Positions 1 to 6,023 of a stretch of DNA of 9,722 nucleotides are shown piece by piece. Location: the NCBI GenBank assembly GCA_030151885.1, contig JASLCG010000052.1:1-9722 (forward strand), given 5' to 3'. The stretch comes from Bacteroides sp. (GTDB lineage: Bacteria > Bacteroidota > Bacteroidia > Bacteroidales > Bacteroidaceae). The translations under genes were made by a program, and so were the position numbers. The notes beneath the pieces were generated by a model, which ran no database searches, had not been told where the DNA came from, and saw only the letters and a list, made by a program, of their open reading frames with translations. The first letter of the stretch is position 1; each line of letters starts with the position of its first letter.

Positions 1-711
1 AAGTCAGGTGGACGTAACCAAACTGGTAAAATGACCATGCGTTACACCGGCGGTGGACACAAAAAGAAATACAGAATTATCGACTTCAAAAGAAACAAAC
101 ATGATGTTGAAGCAACGGTAAAAACTGTAGAATATGATCCAAATAGAACTGCTTTCATCGCTTTAGTTGAGTATGCAGACGGAGAGAAAAGATATATTAT
201 CGCTCCAAACGGAATCAAGGTAGATCAGAAAATAATCTCAGGAGAAAGCGTAGAACCTAATGTAGGTAATGCAATGAAACTGAAAAGCATTCCACTAGGA
301 ACTGTGATTTCTTGTATCGAATTGAAACCTGGACAAGGTGCTACTCTTGCTAGAAGTGCTGGATCATCTGCTCAATTAACTTCAAGAGACGGAAAATATG
401 CAATTGTTAAATTGCCTTCAGGAGAATCTAGAATGATCCTTACTGAGTGTTATGCAATGGTTGGATCTGTTTCTAACTCAGATCATCAGTTGACTGTATC
501 AGGTAAGGCTGGTAGAAGCAGATGGTTAGGAAGAAGACCTAGAACAAGACCAGTAGTAATGAACCCTGTTGATCACCCAATGGGTGGTGGTGAAGGTAAA
601 GCTTCAGGAGGTCATCCAAGATCACGTAATGGCTTATATGCTAAGGGTCTTAAGACAAGAGCTCCTAAGAAACATTCATCTAAGTACATTATTGAGAGAA
701 GAAAGAAATAA
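1..711 (+). CDS. rplB: Large ribosomal subunit protein uL2 (L2), 5'-truncated by the window edge
   Basis: L2 is a primary 23S rRNA binder near the peptidyl transferase centre, needed for subunit association. The reading frame is open from base 1 (KSGGRNQTGKMTMRY), which aligns with about residue 39 of E. coli L2, so roughly 38 N-terminal codons lie outside the window and the ATG at 31 is an internal methionine, not the start. The visible 236 residues contain the OB-fold part (GGGHKKKYRIIDFKRNK) and the C-terminal loop MNPVDHPMGGGEGK. The histidine of DHP, equivalent to E. coli His229 and important for peptidyl transfer, is present; the second histidine of the usual HPH is methionine, which I recall as usual in Bacteroidota. 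The C-terminus ends ERRKK as in Bacteroidales. rpsS follows after 20 bases. Identification is certain; the upstream gene (expected rplW) is not visible. Confidence 0.98.
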   Translation, partial: KSGGRNQTGKMTMRYTGGGHKKKYRIIDFKRNKHDVEATVKTVEYDPNRTAFIALVEYADGEKRYIIAPNGIKVDQKIISGESVEPNVGNAMKLKSIPLGTVISCIELKPGQGATLARSAGSSAQLTSRDGKYAIVKLPSGESRMILTECYAMVGSVSNSDHQLTVSGKAGRSRWLGRRPRTRPVVMNPVDHPMGGGEGKASGGHPRSRNGLYAKGLKTRAPKKHSSKYIIERRKK

Positions 712-731
712 ACTGATTAATTGAATAAATT

Positions 732-1001
732 ATGAGTCGTTCATTAAAAAAAGGTCCATATATCGACATTAAATTAGAGAACAAAGTTCTTGCTATGAAT
801 GAAAATGGCAAATCTAATGTTGTTAAAACATGGGCTAGAGCTTCAATGATTTCCCCAGACTTTGTGGGTCATACAGTTGCAGTTCACAATGGAAATAAAT
901 TTATTCCTGTTTATATTACTGAAAATATGGTTGGTCACAAGTTAGGAGAATTTGCTCCAACTCGTACGTATAAAGGCCATGGTGGTAATAAGAAAAGATA
1001 A
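732..1001 (+). CDS. rpsS: Small ribosomal subunit protein uS19 (S19)
   Basis: S19 sits in the head of the 30S subunit, forms a complex with S13 and binds 16S rRNA near the A-site tRNA. The 89-residue product is the normal length for the family (E. coli 92). It starts MSRSLKKGPYID and carries the S19 signature region at residues 51-79 (VHNGNKFIPVYITENMVGHK followed by LGEFAPTRT), then a basic tail (GGNKKR). The ATG at 732 is the only start that gives the conserved SRSLKKGP N-terminus. No Shine-Dalgarno sequence precedes it; the leader is AT-rich (ttgaataaattatg), as is usual in Bacteroidota. It lies 20 bases after rplB and 37 bases before rplV. Confidence 0.98.
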   Translation: MSRSLKKGPYIDIKLENKVLAMNENGKSNVVKTWARASMISPDFVGHTVAVHNGNKFIPVYITENMVGHKLGEFAPTRTYKGHGGNKKR

Positions 1002-1038
1002 AACAGGTCTTATTATTGTAAAAAAATAAAGTAAAATA

Positions 1039-1449
1039 ATGGGAGCAAGAAAAAAAATATCGGCTGATAGAAGAAAAGAAGCCCAGAAATCTATGTATTT
1101 CGCTAAAATGCGAAATGTTCCTACTTCACCACGAAAAATGCGCTATGTGGCTGACATGATTCGCGGTATGGAAGTTAACAAAGCACTAGGTGTGTTGAAG
1201 TTCTCTTCTAAAGAAGCTGCAGGTAGAGTTGAGAAACTTCTACGTTCTGCTATTGCTAACTGGGAACAAAAAAACGAACGAAAAGCAGAAACAGGCGAGT
1301 TGTTTGTAACTAAAATCTTTGTTGATGGAGGTGTAACTCTAAAACGTATGCGTCCAGCGCCACAAGGTAGAGCATATAGAATTCGCAAACGTTCAAACCA
1401 TGTTACGCTATTCGTTGATTCTTTAAATACTAACGAAGATCAAAATTAA
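1039..1449 (+). CDS. rplV: Large ribosomal subunit protein uL22 (L22)
   Basis: L22 is an early-assembly 23S rRNA binder whose long beta-hairpin lines the peptide exit tunnel. The product is 136 residues, longer than E. coli L22 (110): it has an N-terminal extension of about 19 residues (MGARKKISADRRKEAQKS) before the conserved core that begins YFAKMRNVPTSPRKMR, plus a short acidic tail ending NEDQN. Both additions match what I know of Bacteroidales L22. The tunnel hairpin lies around residues 96-123 (DGGVTLKRMRPAPQGRAYRI); it contains the lysine-arginine tip region where macrolide-resistance changes occur in other bacteria, and nothing looks altered. The extension starts at the only suitable ATG. 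The leader is A-rich with no Shine-Dalgarno site. rpsC follows after 6 bases. Confidence 0.98.
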   Translation: MGARKKISADRRKEAQKSMYFAKMRNVPTSPRKMRYVADMIRGMEVNKALGVLKFSSKEAAGRVEKLLRSAIANWEQKNERKAETGELFVTKIFVDGGVTLKRMRPAPQGRAYRIRKRSNHVTLFVDSLNTNEDQN

Positions 1450-1455
1450 GGTATA

Positions 1456-2175
1456 ATGGGACAAAAAGTTAATCCAATAAGTAACCGCTTAGGAATTATC
1501 AGAGGATGGGATTCTAACTGGTATGGTGGAAATGATTATCGCGATAATTTATTAGAAGATAGCAAAATCCGTAAATACCTTAATGCTAGACTTTCAAGAG
1601 CTAGTGTTTCTAGAGTTGTGATAGAACGTACACTTAAATTAGTTACTATAACTATCTGCACAGCTAGACCTGGTATCATTATCGGTAAAGGTGGTTCTGA
1701 AGTTGATAAGTTAAAAGAGGAGTTGAAAAAGTTAACTGATAAAGATATTCAAATCAATATCTTTGAAGTTAAAAGACCAGAACTAGATGCTGTTATCGTT
1801 GCTAATAATATTGCACGTCAGCTAGAAGGTAAGATTGCTTACCGTCGTGCTGTTAAGATGGCTATTGCTAACACAATGCGTATGGGAGCTGAAGGTATTA
1901 AAATTCAGATCTCAGGTCGTTTGAATGGTGCTGAAATGGCACGTTCTGAAATGTTTAAAGAAGGAAGAACTCCTTTGCATACTTTCAGAGCTGATATCGA
2001 CTACTGTCATGCAGAAGCGTTAACAAAAGTTGGTTTATTAGGTGTAAAAGTTTGGATCTGTAGAGGAGAAGTATATGGTAAAAGAGATCTATCTGTAAAC
2101 TTTACACAGCAAAATGAGACAGGTGGAAACCGTCGCGGTGGAAAAAATTTCCGCAGAAAGAAAAATAATCGCTAA
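1456..2175 (+). CDS. rpsC: Small ribosomal subunit protein uS3 (S3)
   Basis: S3 lies at the mRNA entry channel of the 30S subunit and, with S4 and S5, contributes to unwinding of structured mRNA. The 239-residue product is normal length. It starts MGQKVNPISNRLGI and contains the type II KH RNA-binding loop GIIIGKGG at residues 73-80. The C-terminal domain carries YRRAVK at 129-134, whose two arginines and lysine align with E. coli Arg131, Arg132 and Lys135, the residues tied to helicase activity. The S3 signature around residues 161-195 (EMFKEGRTPLHTFRADIDYC) is intact, and the tail is strongly basic (RRGGKNFRRKKNNR). It starts 6 bases after rplV; an AAGG four bases before the ATG is too weak to call a Shine-Dalgarno site. 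Confidence 0.98.
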   Translation: MGQKVNPISNRLGIIRGWDSNWYGGNDYRDNLLEDSKIRKYLNARLSRASVSRVVIERTLKLVTITICTARPGIIIGKGGSEVDKLKEELKKLTDKDIQINIFEVKRPELDAVIVANNIARQLEGKIAYRRAVKMAIANTMRMGAEGIKIQISGRLNGAEMARSEMFKEGRTPLHTFRADIDYCHAEALTKVGLLGVKVWICRGEVYGKRDLSVNFTQQNETGGNRRGGKNFRRKKNNR

Positions 2176-2197
2176 TCGAATTTGAATTTTAGGAAAT

Positions 2198-2632
2198 ATG
2201 TTACAACCCAAAAAGACAAAATTCAGAAGACAGCAAAAAGGCCGTATGAAGGGCAATGCCCAAAGAGGTCATCAGCTTGCTTTTGGTTCTTTTGGTATCA
2301 AATCTTTACAAGAAAAGTGGATTACCGGTAGACAGATAGAAGCAGCGCGTATTGCTGTTACAAGATATATGCAACGTCAAGGACAAATTTGGATCCGTAT
2401 CTTTCCAGATAAACCTATTACTAAAAAACCTGCAGAAGTGCGTATGGGTAAGGGTAAAGGTTCACCAGAAGGATTTGTTGCCCCTGTATCACCAGGAAGA
2501 ATTCTAATTGAAGTAGAAGGAGTTCCTTACGAAGTTGCTAAAGAAGCTTTACGTTTAGCAGCGCAAAAACTTCCTGTTACAACGAAGTTTATTGTAAGAC
2601 GAGATTTTGATATTAAAAATGAAAATGCTTAA
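2198..2632 (+). CDS. rplP: Large ribosomal subunit protein uL16 (L16)
   Basis: L16 is a late-assembly 50S protein that contacts the A-site and P-site tRNA elbows and helps organise the peptidyl transferase region. The 144-residue product is close to the E. coli length (136). It begins MLQPKKTKFRRQQKGRMKG and keeps the family signature GRQIEAARIAVTRYMQRQG at residues 44-62. The loop VRMGKGKGSPEGFVA at 81-95 includes Arg82, equivalent to the arginine that is hydroxylated in E. coli L16; whether a hydroxylase exists here cannot be told. An AGGA at 2191-2194 ends only three bases before the ATG, too close to act as a standard Shine-Dalgarno site. rpmC begins 3 bases after the stop, so the two are probably translationally coupled. 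Confidence 0.98.
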   Translation: MLQPKKTKFRRQQKGRMKGNAQRGHQLAFGSFGIKSLQEKWITGRQIEAARIAVTRYMQRQGQIWIRIFPDKPITKKPAEVRMGKGKGSPEGFVAPVSPGRILIEVEGVPYEVAKEALRLAAQKLPVTTKFIVRRDFDIKNENA

Positions 2633-2635
2633 CGT

Positions 2636-2833
2636 ATGAAGATATCAGAAATTAAAGAAATGTCTACTGCTGATTTGGCAGAAAGAATAGAAGCGGAAAA
2701 GGCGAATTTACAACAAATGGTTATTAACCATTCGATTTCACCTTTAGAAAATCCTGCACAGATTAAGTTTCTACGTAGAGCTATTGCGCGTATGAAAACA
2801 GATTTACGCCAAAGAGAGTTAAACAATAAATGA
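2636..2833 (+). CDS. rpmC: Large ribosomal subunit protein uL29 (L29)
   Basis: L29 is a small, almost entirely helical protein near the polypeptide exit; with L23 it forms the docking area for trigger factor and signal recognition particle. The 65-residue product starts MKISEIKEMSTADLAERI and contains the typical two-helix pattern, with the conserved second-helix segment IKFLRRAIARMKTDLRQRE at residues 43-61. It begins 3 bases after rplP, and its TGA stop lies inside the ATGA overlap with rpsQ, an arrangement that favours translational coupling. The long open frame on the opposite strand over the same bases is a compositional shadow. There is no Shine-Dalgarno sequence. Confidence 0.96.
   Translation: MKISEIKEMSTADLAERIEAEKANLQQMVINHSISPLENPAQIKFLRRAIARMKTDLRQRELNNK
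2830..2833 (+). other. ATGA stop-start overlap between rpmC and rpsQ
   Basis: The TGA stop of rpmC (2831-2833) is nested in ATGA with the first possible ATG of rpsQ (2830-2832). Such overlaps usually go with translational coupling by reinitiation. The assignment depends on rpsQ really starting here and not at 2842. Confidence 0.6.
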
Positions 2834-3099
2834 TGAGCTTAATGGAAGCAAGAAATTTAAGAAAAACTAGAGTAGGTGTTGTTTTGAGCAACAAAATGGA
2901 TAAAACTATTACTGTAGCTGCTAAATTCAAAGAAAAACACCCTATGTATGGTAAATTCGTTAGTAAAACGAAGAAATACTACGCTCATGATGAGAAAAAT
3001 GAATGTAATATTGGCGATACAGTTAGTATTATGGAAACTCGTCCTTTGAGTAGAACAAAAAGATGGAGATTAGTAGAAATAGTTGAGAAAGCTAAGTAA
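2830..3099 (+). CDS. rpsQ: Small ribosomal subunit protein uS17 (S17), start codon ambiguous
   Basis: S17 is an OB-fold primary 16S rRNA binder in the 30S body. The S17 signature region is clear near the C-terminus (GDTVSIMETRPLSRTKRWRL, roughly residues 62-81). Three in-frame ATGs are available: 2830, which overlaps the rpmC stop by four bases (ATGA), 2833 and 2842. Starting at 2830 gives 89 residues (MMSLMEARNLRKTRVG); starting at 2842 gives 85 residues beginning MEARNLRK, which is how I recall Bacteroidales S17 beginning. I keep the overlapping start because it fits coupled translation, but the protein family slightly favours 2842. No Shine-Dalgarno site helps to decide. rplN follows after 2 bases. 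Confidence 0.95.
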   Translation: MMSLMEARNLRKTRVGVVLSNKMDKTITVAAKFKEKHPMYGKFVSKTKKYYAHDEKNECNIGDTVSIMETRPLSRTKRWRLVEIVEKAK

Positions 3100-3101
3100 T
3101 T

Positions 3102-3467
3102 ATGATACAAGCAGAATCCAGACTTACAGTATGTGATAATAGTGGAGCAAGAGAAGTGATGTGTATCCGCGTTTTAGGTGGTACACGTCGTCGTTATGCT
3201 TCTGTAGGGGATGTTATCGTTGTTTCGGTAAAAAGTGTAATCCCTTCAAGTGATGTTAAAAAAGGTGCAGTATCTAAGGCTTTGATTGTACGTACAAAGA
3301 AGGAAATCCGTCGTGCTGATGGTTCCTATATTCGTTTTGATGATAATGCTTGCGTATTATTAAATAACGCAGGTGAGATTAGAGGTAGTCGTATTTTCGG
3401 GCCAGTTGCCAGAGAACTTCGTTCTAAAAACATGAAAGTTGTATCTTTAGCACCAGAGGTACTATAA
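3102..3467 (+). CDS. rplN: Large ribosomal subunit protein uL14 (L14)
   Basis: L14 binds 23S rRNA at the subunit interface, helps form intersubunit bridges with 16S helix 14, and is the target of the silencing factor RsfS. The 121-residue product matches the family (122-123). It starts MIQAESRLTVCDNSGAREV and ends with the expected GEIRGSRIFGPVARELR region at about residues 91-107, followed by KNMKVVSLAPEVL. This is the first gene of the spc operon in E. coli; here it follows rpsQ by only 2 bases, so the S10 and spc clusters are fused into one transcription unit with no room for a separate promoter at this junction. Confidence 0.98.
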   Translation: MIQAESRLTVCDNSGAREVMCIRVLGGTRRRYASVGDVIVVSVKSVIPSSDVKKGAVSKALIVRTKKEIRRADGSYIRFDDNACVLLNNAGEIRGSRIFGPVARELRSKNMKVVSLAPEVL

Positions 3468-3487
3468 TTTTGTAAAAGACTTAAGTA

Positions 3488-3805
3488 ATGAGTAAATTAC
3501 ATATAAAAAAGGGCGATACAGTTTACGTCAACACAGGTAAGGATAAAGGCAAAACTGGTAAAGTTTTGAAAGTTCTTACTAGTGACAATAGAGCTATTGT
3601 TGAAGGTATTAATTTAGTGTCAAAAAGCACTAAGCCTAGCGCATCAAATCCTCAAGGCGGTATTGTTAAACAAGAAGCTTCAATTCACATTTCAAATTTG
3701 AATCATATTGATCCAAAAACGGGTAAACCAACAAGAATTGGTCGCAAAGTGGTTGATGGTTCTAAAGTACGTTATTCAAAAAAATCAAAAGAGGAGATTA
3801 AATAA
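3488..3805 (+). CDS. rplX: Large ribosomal subunit protein uL24 (L24)
   Basis: L24 is one of the two proteins that start assembly of the 50S subunit; it binds the 5' end of 23S rRNA and lies at the exit tunnel rim. The 105-residue product has an N-terminal KOW motif at about residues 6-33 (IKKGDTVYVNTGKDKGKTGK onward), followed by the conserved INLVSKSTKPS and NPQGGIVKQEASIHISN segments. Length matches E. coli (104). It starts 20 bases after rplN. The TAA stop shares its last A with the rplE start (TAATG), so the two are probably coupled. A GAGGAG run inside its last codons (3791-3796) could serve rplE. Confidence 0.98.
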   Translation: MSKLHIKKGDTVYVNTGKDKGKTGKVLKVLTSDNRAIVEGINLVSKSTKPSASNPQGGIVKQEASIHISNLNHIDPKTGKPTRIGRKVVDGSKVRYSKKSKEEIK

Positions 3806-3807
3806 TG
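3791..3807 (+). promoter_or_regulatory. Possible Shine-Dalgarno site of rplE inside the rplX 3' end
   Basis: GAGGAG at 3791-3796 lies 8 bases before the rplE ATG at 3805. It also encodes glutamates of the L24 tail (KEEIK), so it may reflect codon choice. The rplX stop and rplE start overlap by one base (TAATG), so coupling alone could be enough for initiation. Confidence 0.45.
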
Positions 3808-4356
3808 AGTAATACTGCAAGCCTAAAAAAAGAATATGCAGAACGTATAGTTCCTGCATTACAGTCACAGTTTAAATATTCTTCTTCAATGGAAGTTCCT
3901 GAACTTAAAAAGATTGTTATCAATCAAGGTTTAGGTCAAGCTGTTGCTGATAAGAAAATTATTGATGTAGCAATTAACGAAATATCAGCTATTACAGGTC
4001 AAAAAGCTGTAGCTACGATTTCTCGTAAAGATATTTCGAACTTTAAATTGCGTAAACAAATGCCAATCGGTGTTATGGTGACATTACGTCGTGAGCGTAT
4101 GTATGAGTTTTTAGAAAAACTTGTACGTGTAGCTTTACCACGTATTCGTGACTTTAAAGGAATCAATAGTAAGTTTGACGGTCGTGGTAATTATACACTA
4201 GGTATCGAAGAACAAATTATTTTCCCTGAAATAAATATCGATAGTATTACTAAAATTCTCGGAATGAATATTACCTTTGTAACTTCTGCTAAAACAGATG
4301 AAGAAGGTTATGCTTTGTTGAAAGAATTTGGTTTACCATTTAAACAAGCTAAATAA
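3805..4356 (+). CDS. rplE: Large ribosomal subunit protein uL5 (L5)
   Basis: L5 binds 5S rRNA with L18 and anchors it in the central protuberance, contacting P-site tRNA and the 30S head. The 183-residue product is normal (E. coli 179). The family signature lies near residues 31-46 (VPELKKIVINQGLGQA), and the conserved DFKGINSKFDGRGNYTLGIE followed by QIIFPEI occupies about residues 116-142. Its start codon overlaps the rplX stop by one base. In E. coli the S8 repressor binds mRNA around the start of rplE; I looked for a comparable structured element here and see no convincing hairpin at the junction. rpsN follows after 12 bases. Confidence 0.98.
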   Translation: MSNTASLKKEYAERIVPALQSQFKYSSSMEVPELKKIVINQGLGQAVADKKIIDVAINEISAITGQKAVATISRKDISNFKLRKQMPIGVMVTLRRERMYEFLEKLVRVALPRIRDFKGINSKFDGRGNYTLGIEEQIIFPEINIDSITKILGMNITFVTSAKTDEEGYALLKEFGLPFKQAK

Positions 4357-4368
4357 AGATTTATATTT

Positions 4369-4638
4369 ATGGCAAAAGAATCAATGAAAGCTCGCGAAGT
4401 AAAGCGAGCTAAATTAGTAGCCAAATATGCCGAAAAGCGCGCTGCATTGAAAGCTGCTGGAGATTATGAAGCTTTACAAAAGCTTCCAAAAAATGCTTCT
4501 CCAGTAAGATTACACAATCGTTGTTCAATGACTGGTCGTCCAAAAGGTTATATCCGTCAGTTTGGTATTTCAAGAATTCAGTTTCGTGAAATGGCATCTA
4601 ATGGATTAATTCCTGGTGTAAAAAAGGCTAGTTGGTAA
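4369..4638 (+). CDS. rpsN: Small ribosomal subunit protein uS14 (S14), zinc-independent short form
   Basis: S14 is a late-assembly protein in the 30S head that contacts 16S rRNA near S3 and S10. The 89-residue product has the conserved C-terminal part VRLHNRCSMTGRPKGYIRQF followed by GISRIQFREMASNGLIPGV and ends KKASW. Only one cysteine is present, so the paired CxxC zinc site of the 61-residue S14 type is absent; this is the C-minus form, shorter than E. coli S14 (101) through a reduced central region. Starting at 4369 gives the usual MAKESMKAREVKR N-terminus. A 7-base GC-rich inverted repeat lies in codons 7-14. The 48 bases after the stop form the longest gap in the window and contain a small hairpin before rpsH. 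Confidence 0.98.
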   Translation: MAKESMKAREVKRAKLVAKYAEKRAALKAAGDYEALQKLPKNASPVRLHNRCSMTGRPKGYIRQFGISRIQFREMASNGLIPGVKKASW

Positions 4639-4651
4639 TATAGTAAATATT

Positions 4652-4668
4652 GTCAGGGTAGTCCTGAT
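4652..4668 (+). other. Small hairpin in the rpsN-rpsH gap
   Basis: TCAGG (4653-4657) is complementary to CCTGA (4663-4667), extended at both ends by a G-U wobble (4652 with 4668, and 4658 with 4662), leaving a 3-base loop UAG. It lies in the middle of the longest non-coding stretch of the window (4639-4686), 18 bases before the rpsH start. It is not followed directly by a T-run, so it is unlikely to be a plain terminator. A role in control of rpsH is only a guess. Confidence 0.4.
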
Positions 4669-4686
4669 TAATTTAAATTTTATAAT

Positions 4687-5082
4687 ATGACAGATCCAAT
4701 AGCAGATTATCTTACAAGATTAAGAAATGCAATTACTGCTAATTTACGAGTAGTAAGCATTCCTGCTTCGAACTTAAAAAAAGATATCACTAAGATTCTT
4801 TTTGAAAAAGGCTACATTCTTAATTATAAGTTTGTAGAAGATGGCGCTCAAGGTACTATTAAAGTAGCTTTGAAGTATGACAAAGTGAATAAAGTAAACG
4901 CTATCAAAAAATTAATTAGAGTATCTACTCCAGGTTTACGTAAGTATACTGGTTATAAAGATATGCCACGTGTAATTAATGGTTTGGGTATTGCTATAAT
5001 ATCTACTTCCAGAGGTGTAATGACAGATAAAGAAGCTGCTAACCTAAAAGTTGGTGGTGAAGTTTTATGTTACATATATTAA
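4687..5082 (+). CDS. rpsH: Small ribosomal subunit protein uS8 (S8)
   Basis: S8 is a primary 16S rRNA binder (helix 21) in the 30S platform; in E. coli it is also the translational repressor of the spc operon. The 131-residue product is the normal length. It starts MTDPIADYLTRLRNA and has the RNA-binding signature GIAIISTSRGVMTDKEAANL at residues 101-120, then VGGEVLCYIY. The usual STSKG is STSRG, a conservative change. The start is 48 bases after rpsN, following a short hairpin and an AT-rich stretch without a Shine-Dalgarno site. Autoregulation as in E. coli is possible but not shown by the sequence. rplF follows with a strong ribosome binding site directly after the stop. Confidence 0.98.
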   Translation: MTDPIADYLTRLRNAITANLRVVSIPASNLKKDITKILFEKGYILNYKFVEDGAQGTIKVALKYDKVNKVNAIKKLIRVSTPGLRKYTGYKDMPRVINGLGIAIISTSRGVMTDKEAANLKVGGEVLCYIY

Positions 5083-5083
5083 T

Positions 5084-5098
5084 AGGAGGAGCAATATG
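5084..5098 (+). promoter_or_regulatory. Strong Shine-Dalgarno site of rplF
   Basis: AGGAGG at 5084-5089, followed by a 6-base spacer and the ATG at 5096. It begins one base after the rpsH stop codon. It decides the rplF start in favour of 5096 over the upstream in-frame ATG at 5051. Most other genes in the window have no such site. Confidence 0.85.
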
Positions 5099-5653
5099 TC
5101 AAGAATAGGAAAATTACCCATTAGTATACCTGCTGGTGTAACTGTTACAGTAGATAAAAATGTTGTTACAGTTAAAGGTCCAAAAGGAGAGTTGAATCAA
5201 ACAGTTGATGCTTCAGTAGAAGTGTCGATTGAGGATAACCAAGTTGTTTTAAATTTATTAAAAGAGGGTAAGCAAGAAGGTGCTTATCATGGTTTATACC
5301 GTTCTTTAATAAACAATATGGTTGTTGGTGTATCTGAAGGCTATAAAAAACAGCTAGAACTTGTTGGTGTTGGCTTTAGAGCTGCAACTCAACCAGGAAA
5401 TATTCTAGAATTATCTTTAGGTTTTACTCACTTAATTTTGTTCCAACTTCCTTCACAAATAATAGTTGAAGCTAAGTCAGAAAGAAATAAAAACCCACTT
5501 ATTACTCTAGAGTCTTGCGATAAGCAACTACTAGGTCAAGTGTGTGCTAAAATTCGTTCTTTCCGTAAGCCAGAACCATATAAAGGTAAAGGTGTTAAAT
5601 TTGTTGGCGAAGAAATTCGTAGAAAATCAGGAAAAGCTGCTTCAGCTAAATAA
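5096..5653 (+). CDS. rplF: Large ribosomal subunit protein uL6 (L6)
   Basis: L6 lies at the base of the L7/L12 stalk near the sarcin-ricin loop, close to where elongation factors bind. The frame is open back to an ATG at 5051 inside rpsH, but the real start is the ATG at 5096: it gives the conserved MSRIGKLPISIPAGV N-terminus and is preceded by AGGAGG with a 6-base spacer. The resulting protein is 185 residues. It has two L6 alpha-beta repeats; the second ends with the signature PEPYKGKGVKFVGEEIRRK from about residue 159. The region after the first repeat (LNLLKEGKQEGAYHGLYRSL) is the usual Bacteroidota variation. The gene starts 13 bases after the rpsH stop. It is one of only two genes here with a near-perfect Shine-Dalgarno sequence. 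Confidence 0.97.
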   Translation: MSRIGKLPISIPAGVTVTVDKNVVTVKGPKGELNQTVDASVEVSIEDNQVVLNLLKEGKQEGAYHGLYRSLINNMVVGVSEGYKKQLELVGVGFRAATQPGNILELSLGFTHLILFQLPSQIIVEAKSERNKNPLITLESCDKQLLGQVCAKIRSFRKPEPYKGKGVKFVGEEIRRKSGKAASAK

Positions 5654-5673
5654 TTTGGTAAATTGAAATAGTT

Positions 5674-6018
5674 ATGACAACAAAATTAGAAAGACGTAAA
5701 AAAATTAGATATAGGGTCAGAAACAAAATCTCAGGATCTGCTTCTCGCCCAAGAATGACAGTTTTTAGAAGTAATAAGCAAATTTACGTTCAGCTTATTG
5801 ATGACTTAACTGGTAAAACTTTATTATCTGCATCTTCATTATCATTGAAAGATACAGTTGGTAATAAAGATCAAGCATCTAAAGTAGGAGAGCTAATTGC
5901 ATCTAAAGCAGTTGAAGCTGGTATCACTTCTGTAGTGTTTGACCGTAATGGTTATTTATATCACGGTAGAGTTAAAGAGTTAGCTGACGCTGCTCGTAAA
6001 GGAGGTCTTAAATTTTAA
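5674..6018 (+). CDS. rplR: Large ribosomal subunit protein uL18 (L18)
   Basis: L18 binds 5S rRNA together with L5 and brings it into the central protuberance. The 114-residue product is normal length (E. coli 117). The N-terminus is basic (MTTKLERRKKIRYRVRNKI), followed by RPRMTVFRSNKQIYVQLIDD and the conserved C-terminus VVFDRNGYLYHGRVKELADA followed by ARKGGLKF. It begins 20 bases after rplF without a Shine-Dalgarno site. Its final codons contain AAAGGAGGT, a perfect anti-Shine-Dalgarno match, but it ends 17-18 bases before the rpsE start, which is too far for normal use, and it encodes the conserved KGG. Confidence 0.98.
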   Translation: MTTKLERRKKIRYRVRNKISGSASRPRMTVFRSNKQIYVQLIDDLTGKTLLSASSLSLKDTVGNKDQASKVGELIASKAVEAGITSVVFDRNGYLYHGRVKELADAARKGGLKF

Positions 6019-6023
6019 TCATT

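Noticed and set aside
1002..1038. 37-base A-rich gap between rpsS and rplV
   Set aside because: It has no hairpin, no T-run terminator and no clear promoter; it looks like an ordinary A-rich leader of the kind common in Bacteroidota.
1143..1388. Open frame of 81 codons on the minus strand inside rplV
   Set aside because: It lies wholly within a highly conserved ribosomal gene, has no recognisable protein similarity, and is explained by the codon composition of rplV.
2629..2826. Open frame of 65 codons on the minus strand over rpmC
   Set aside because: It mirrors rpmC almost exactly and has no independent start context or family likeness; a shadow frame.
3465..3472. TAATTTTG at the rplN-rplX gap, matching the Bacteroidota -7 promoter consensus TAnnTTTG, with a TTG at 3439-3441
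   Set aside because: The spacing of 23 bases is a little longer than the usual 19-21, and the same TAnnTTTG pattern occurs by chance inside rplE, rplO and twice in secY, so it does not stand out.
3614..3633. TTAGTG/CACTAA stem of 6-8 pairs inside rplX
   Set aside because: AT-rich, inside a conserved coding segment, about 170 bases from the rplE start, and of a size expected several times by chance in this window.
4409..4597. Open frame of 62 codons on the minus strand inside rpsN
   Set aside because: It is nested in rpsN, resembles no known family, and has no promoter or ribosome site of its own.
5051..5095. Upstream in-frame ATG extending rplF by 15 codons into rpsH
   Set aside because: The extension (MVVKFYVTYINRRSN) is unlike any L6 N-terminus; the ATG at 5096 has a Shine-Dalgarno site and gives MSRIGKLP.
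5998..6006. AAAGGAGGT before rpsE, a perfect anti-Shine-Dalgarno match
   Set aside because: It ends 17 bases before the rpsE ATG, too far for normal initiation, and encodes the conserved KGG near the L18 C-terminus.
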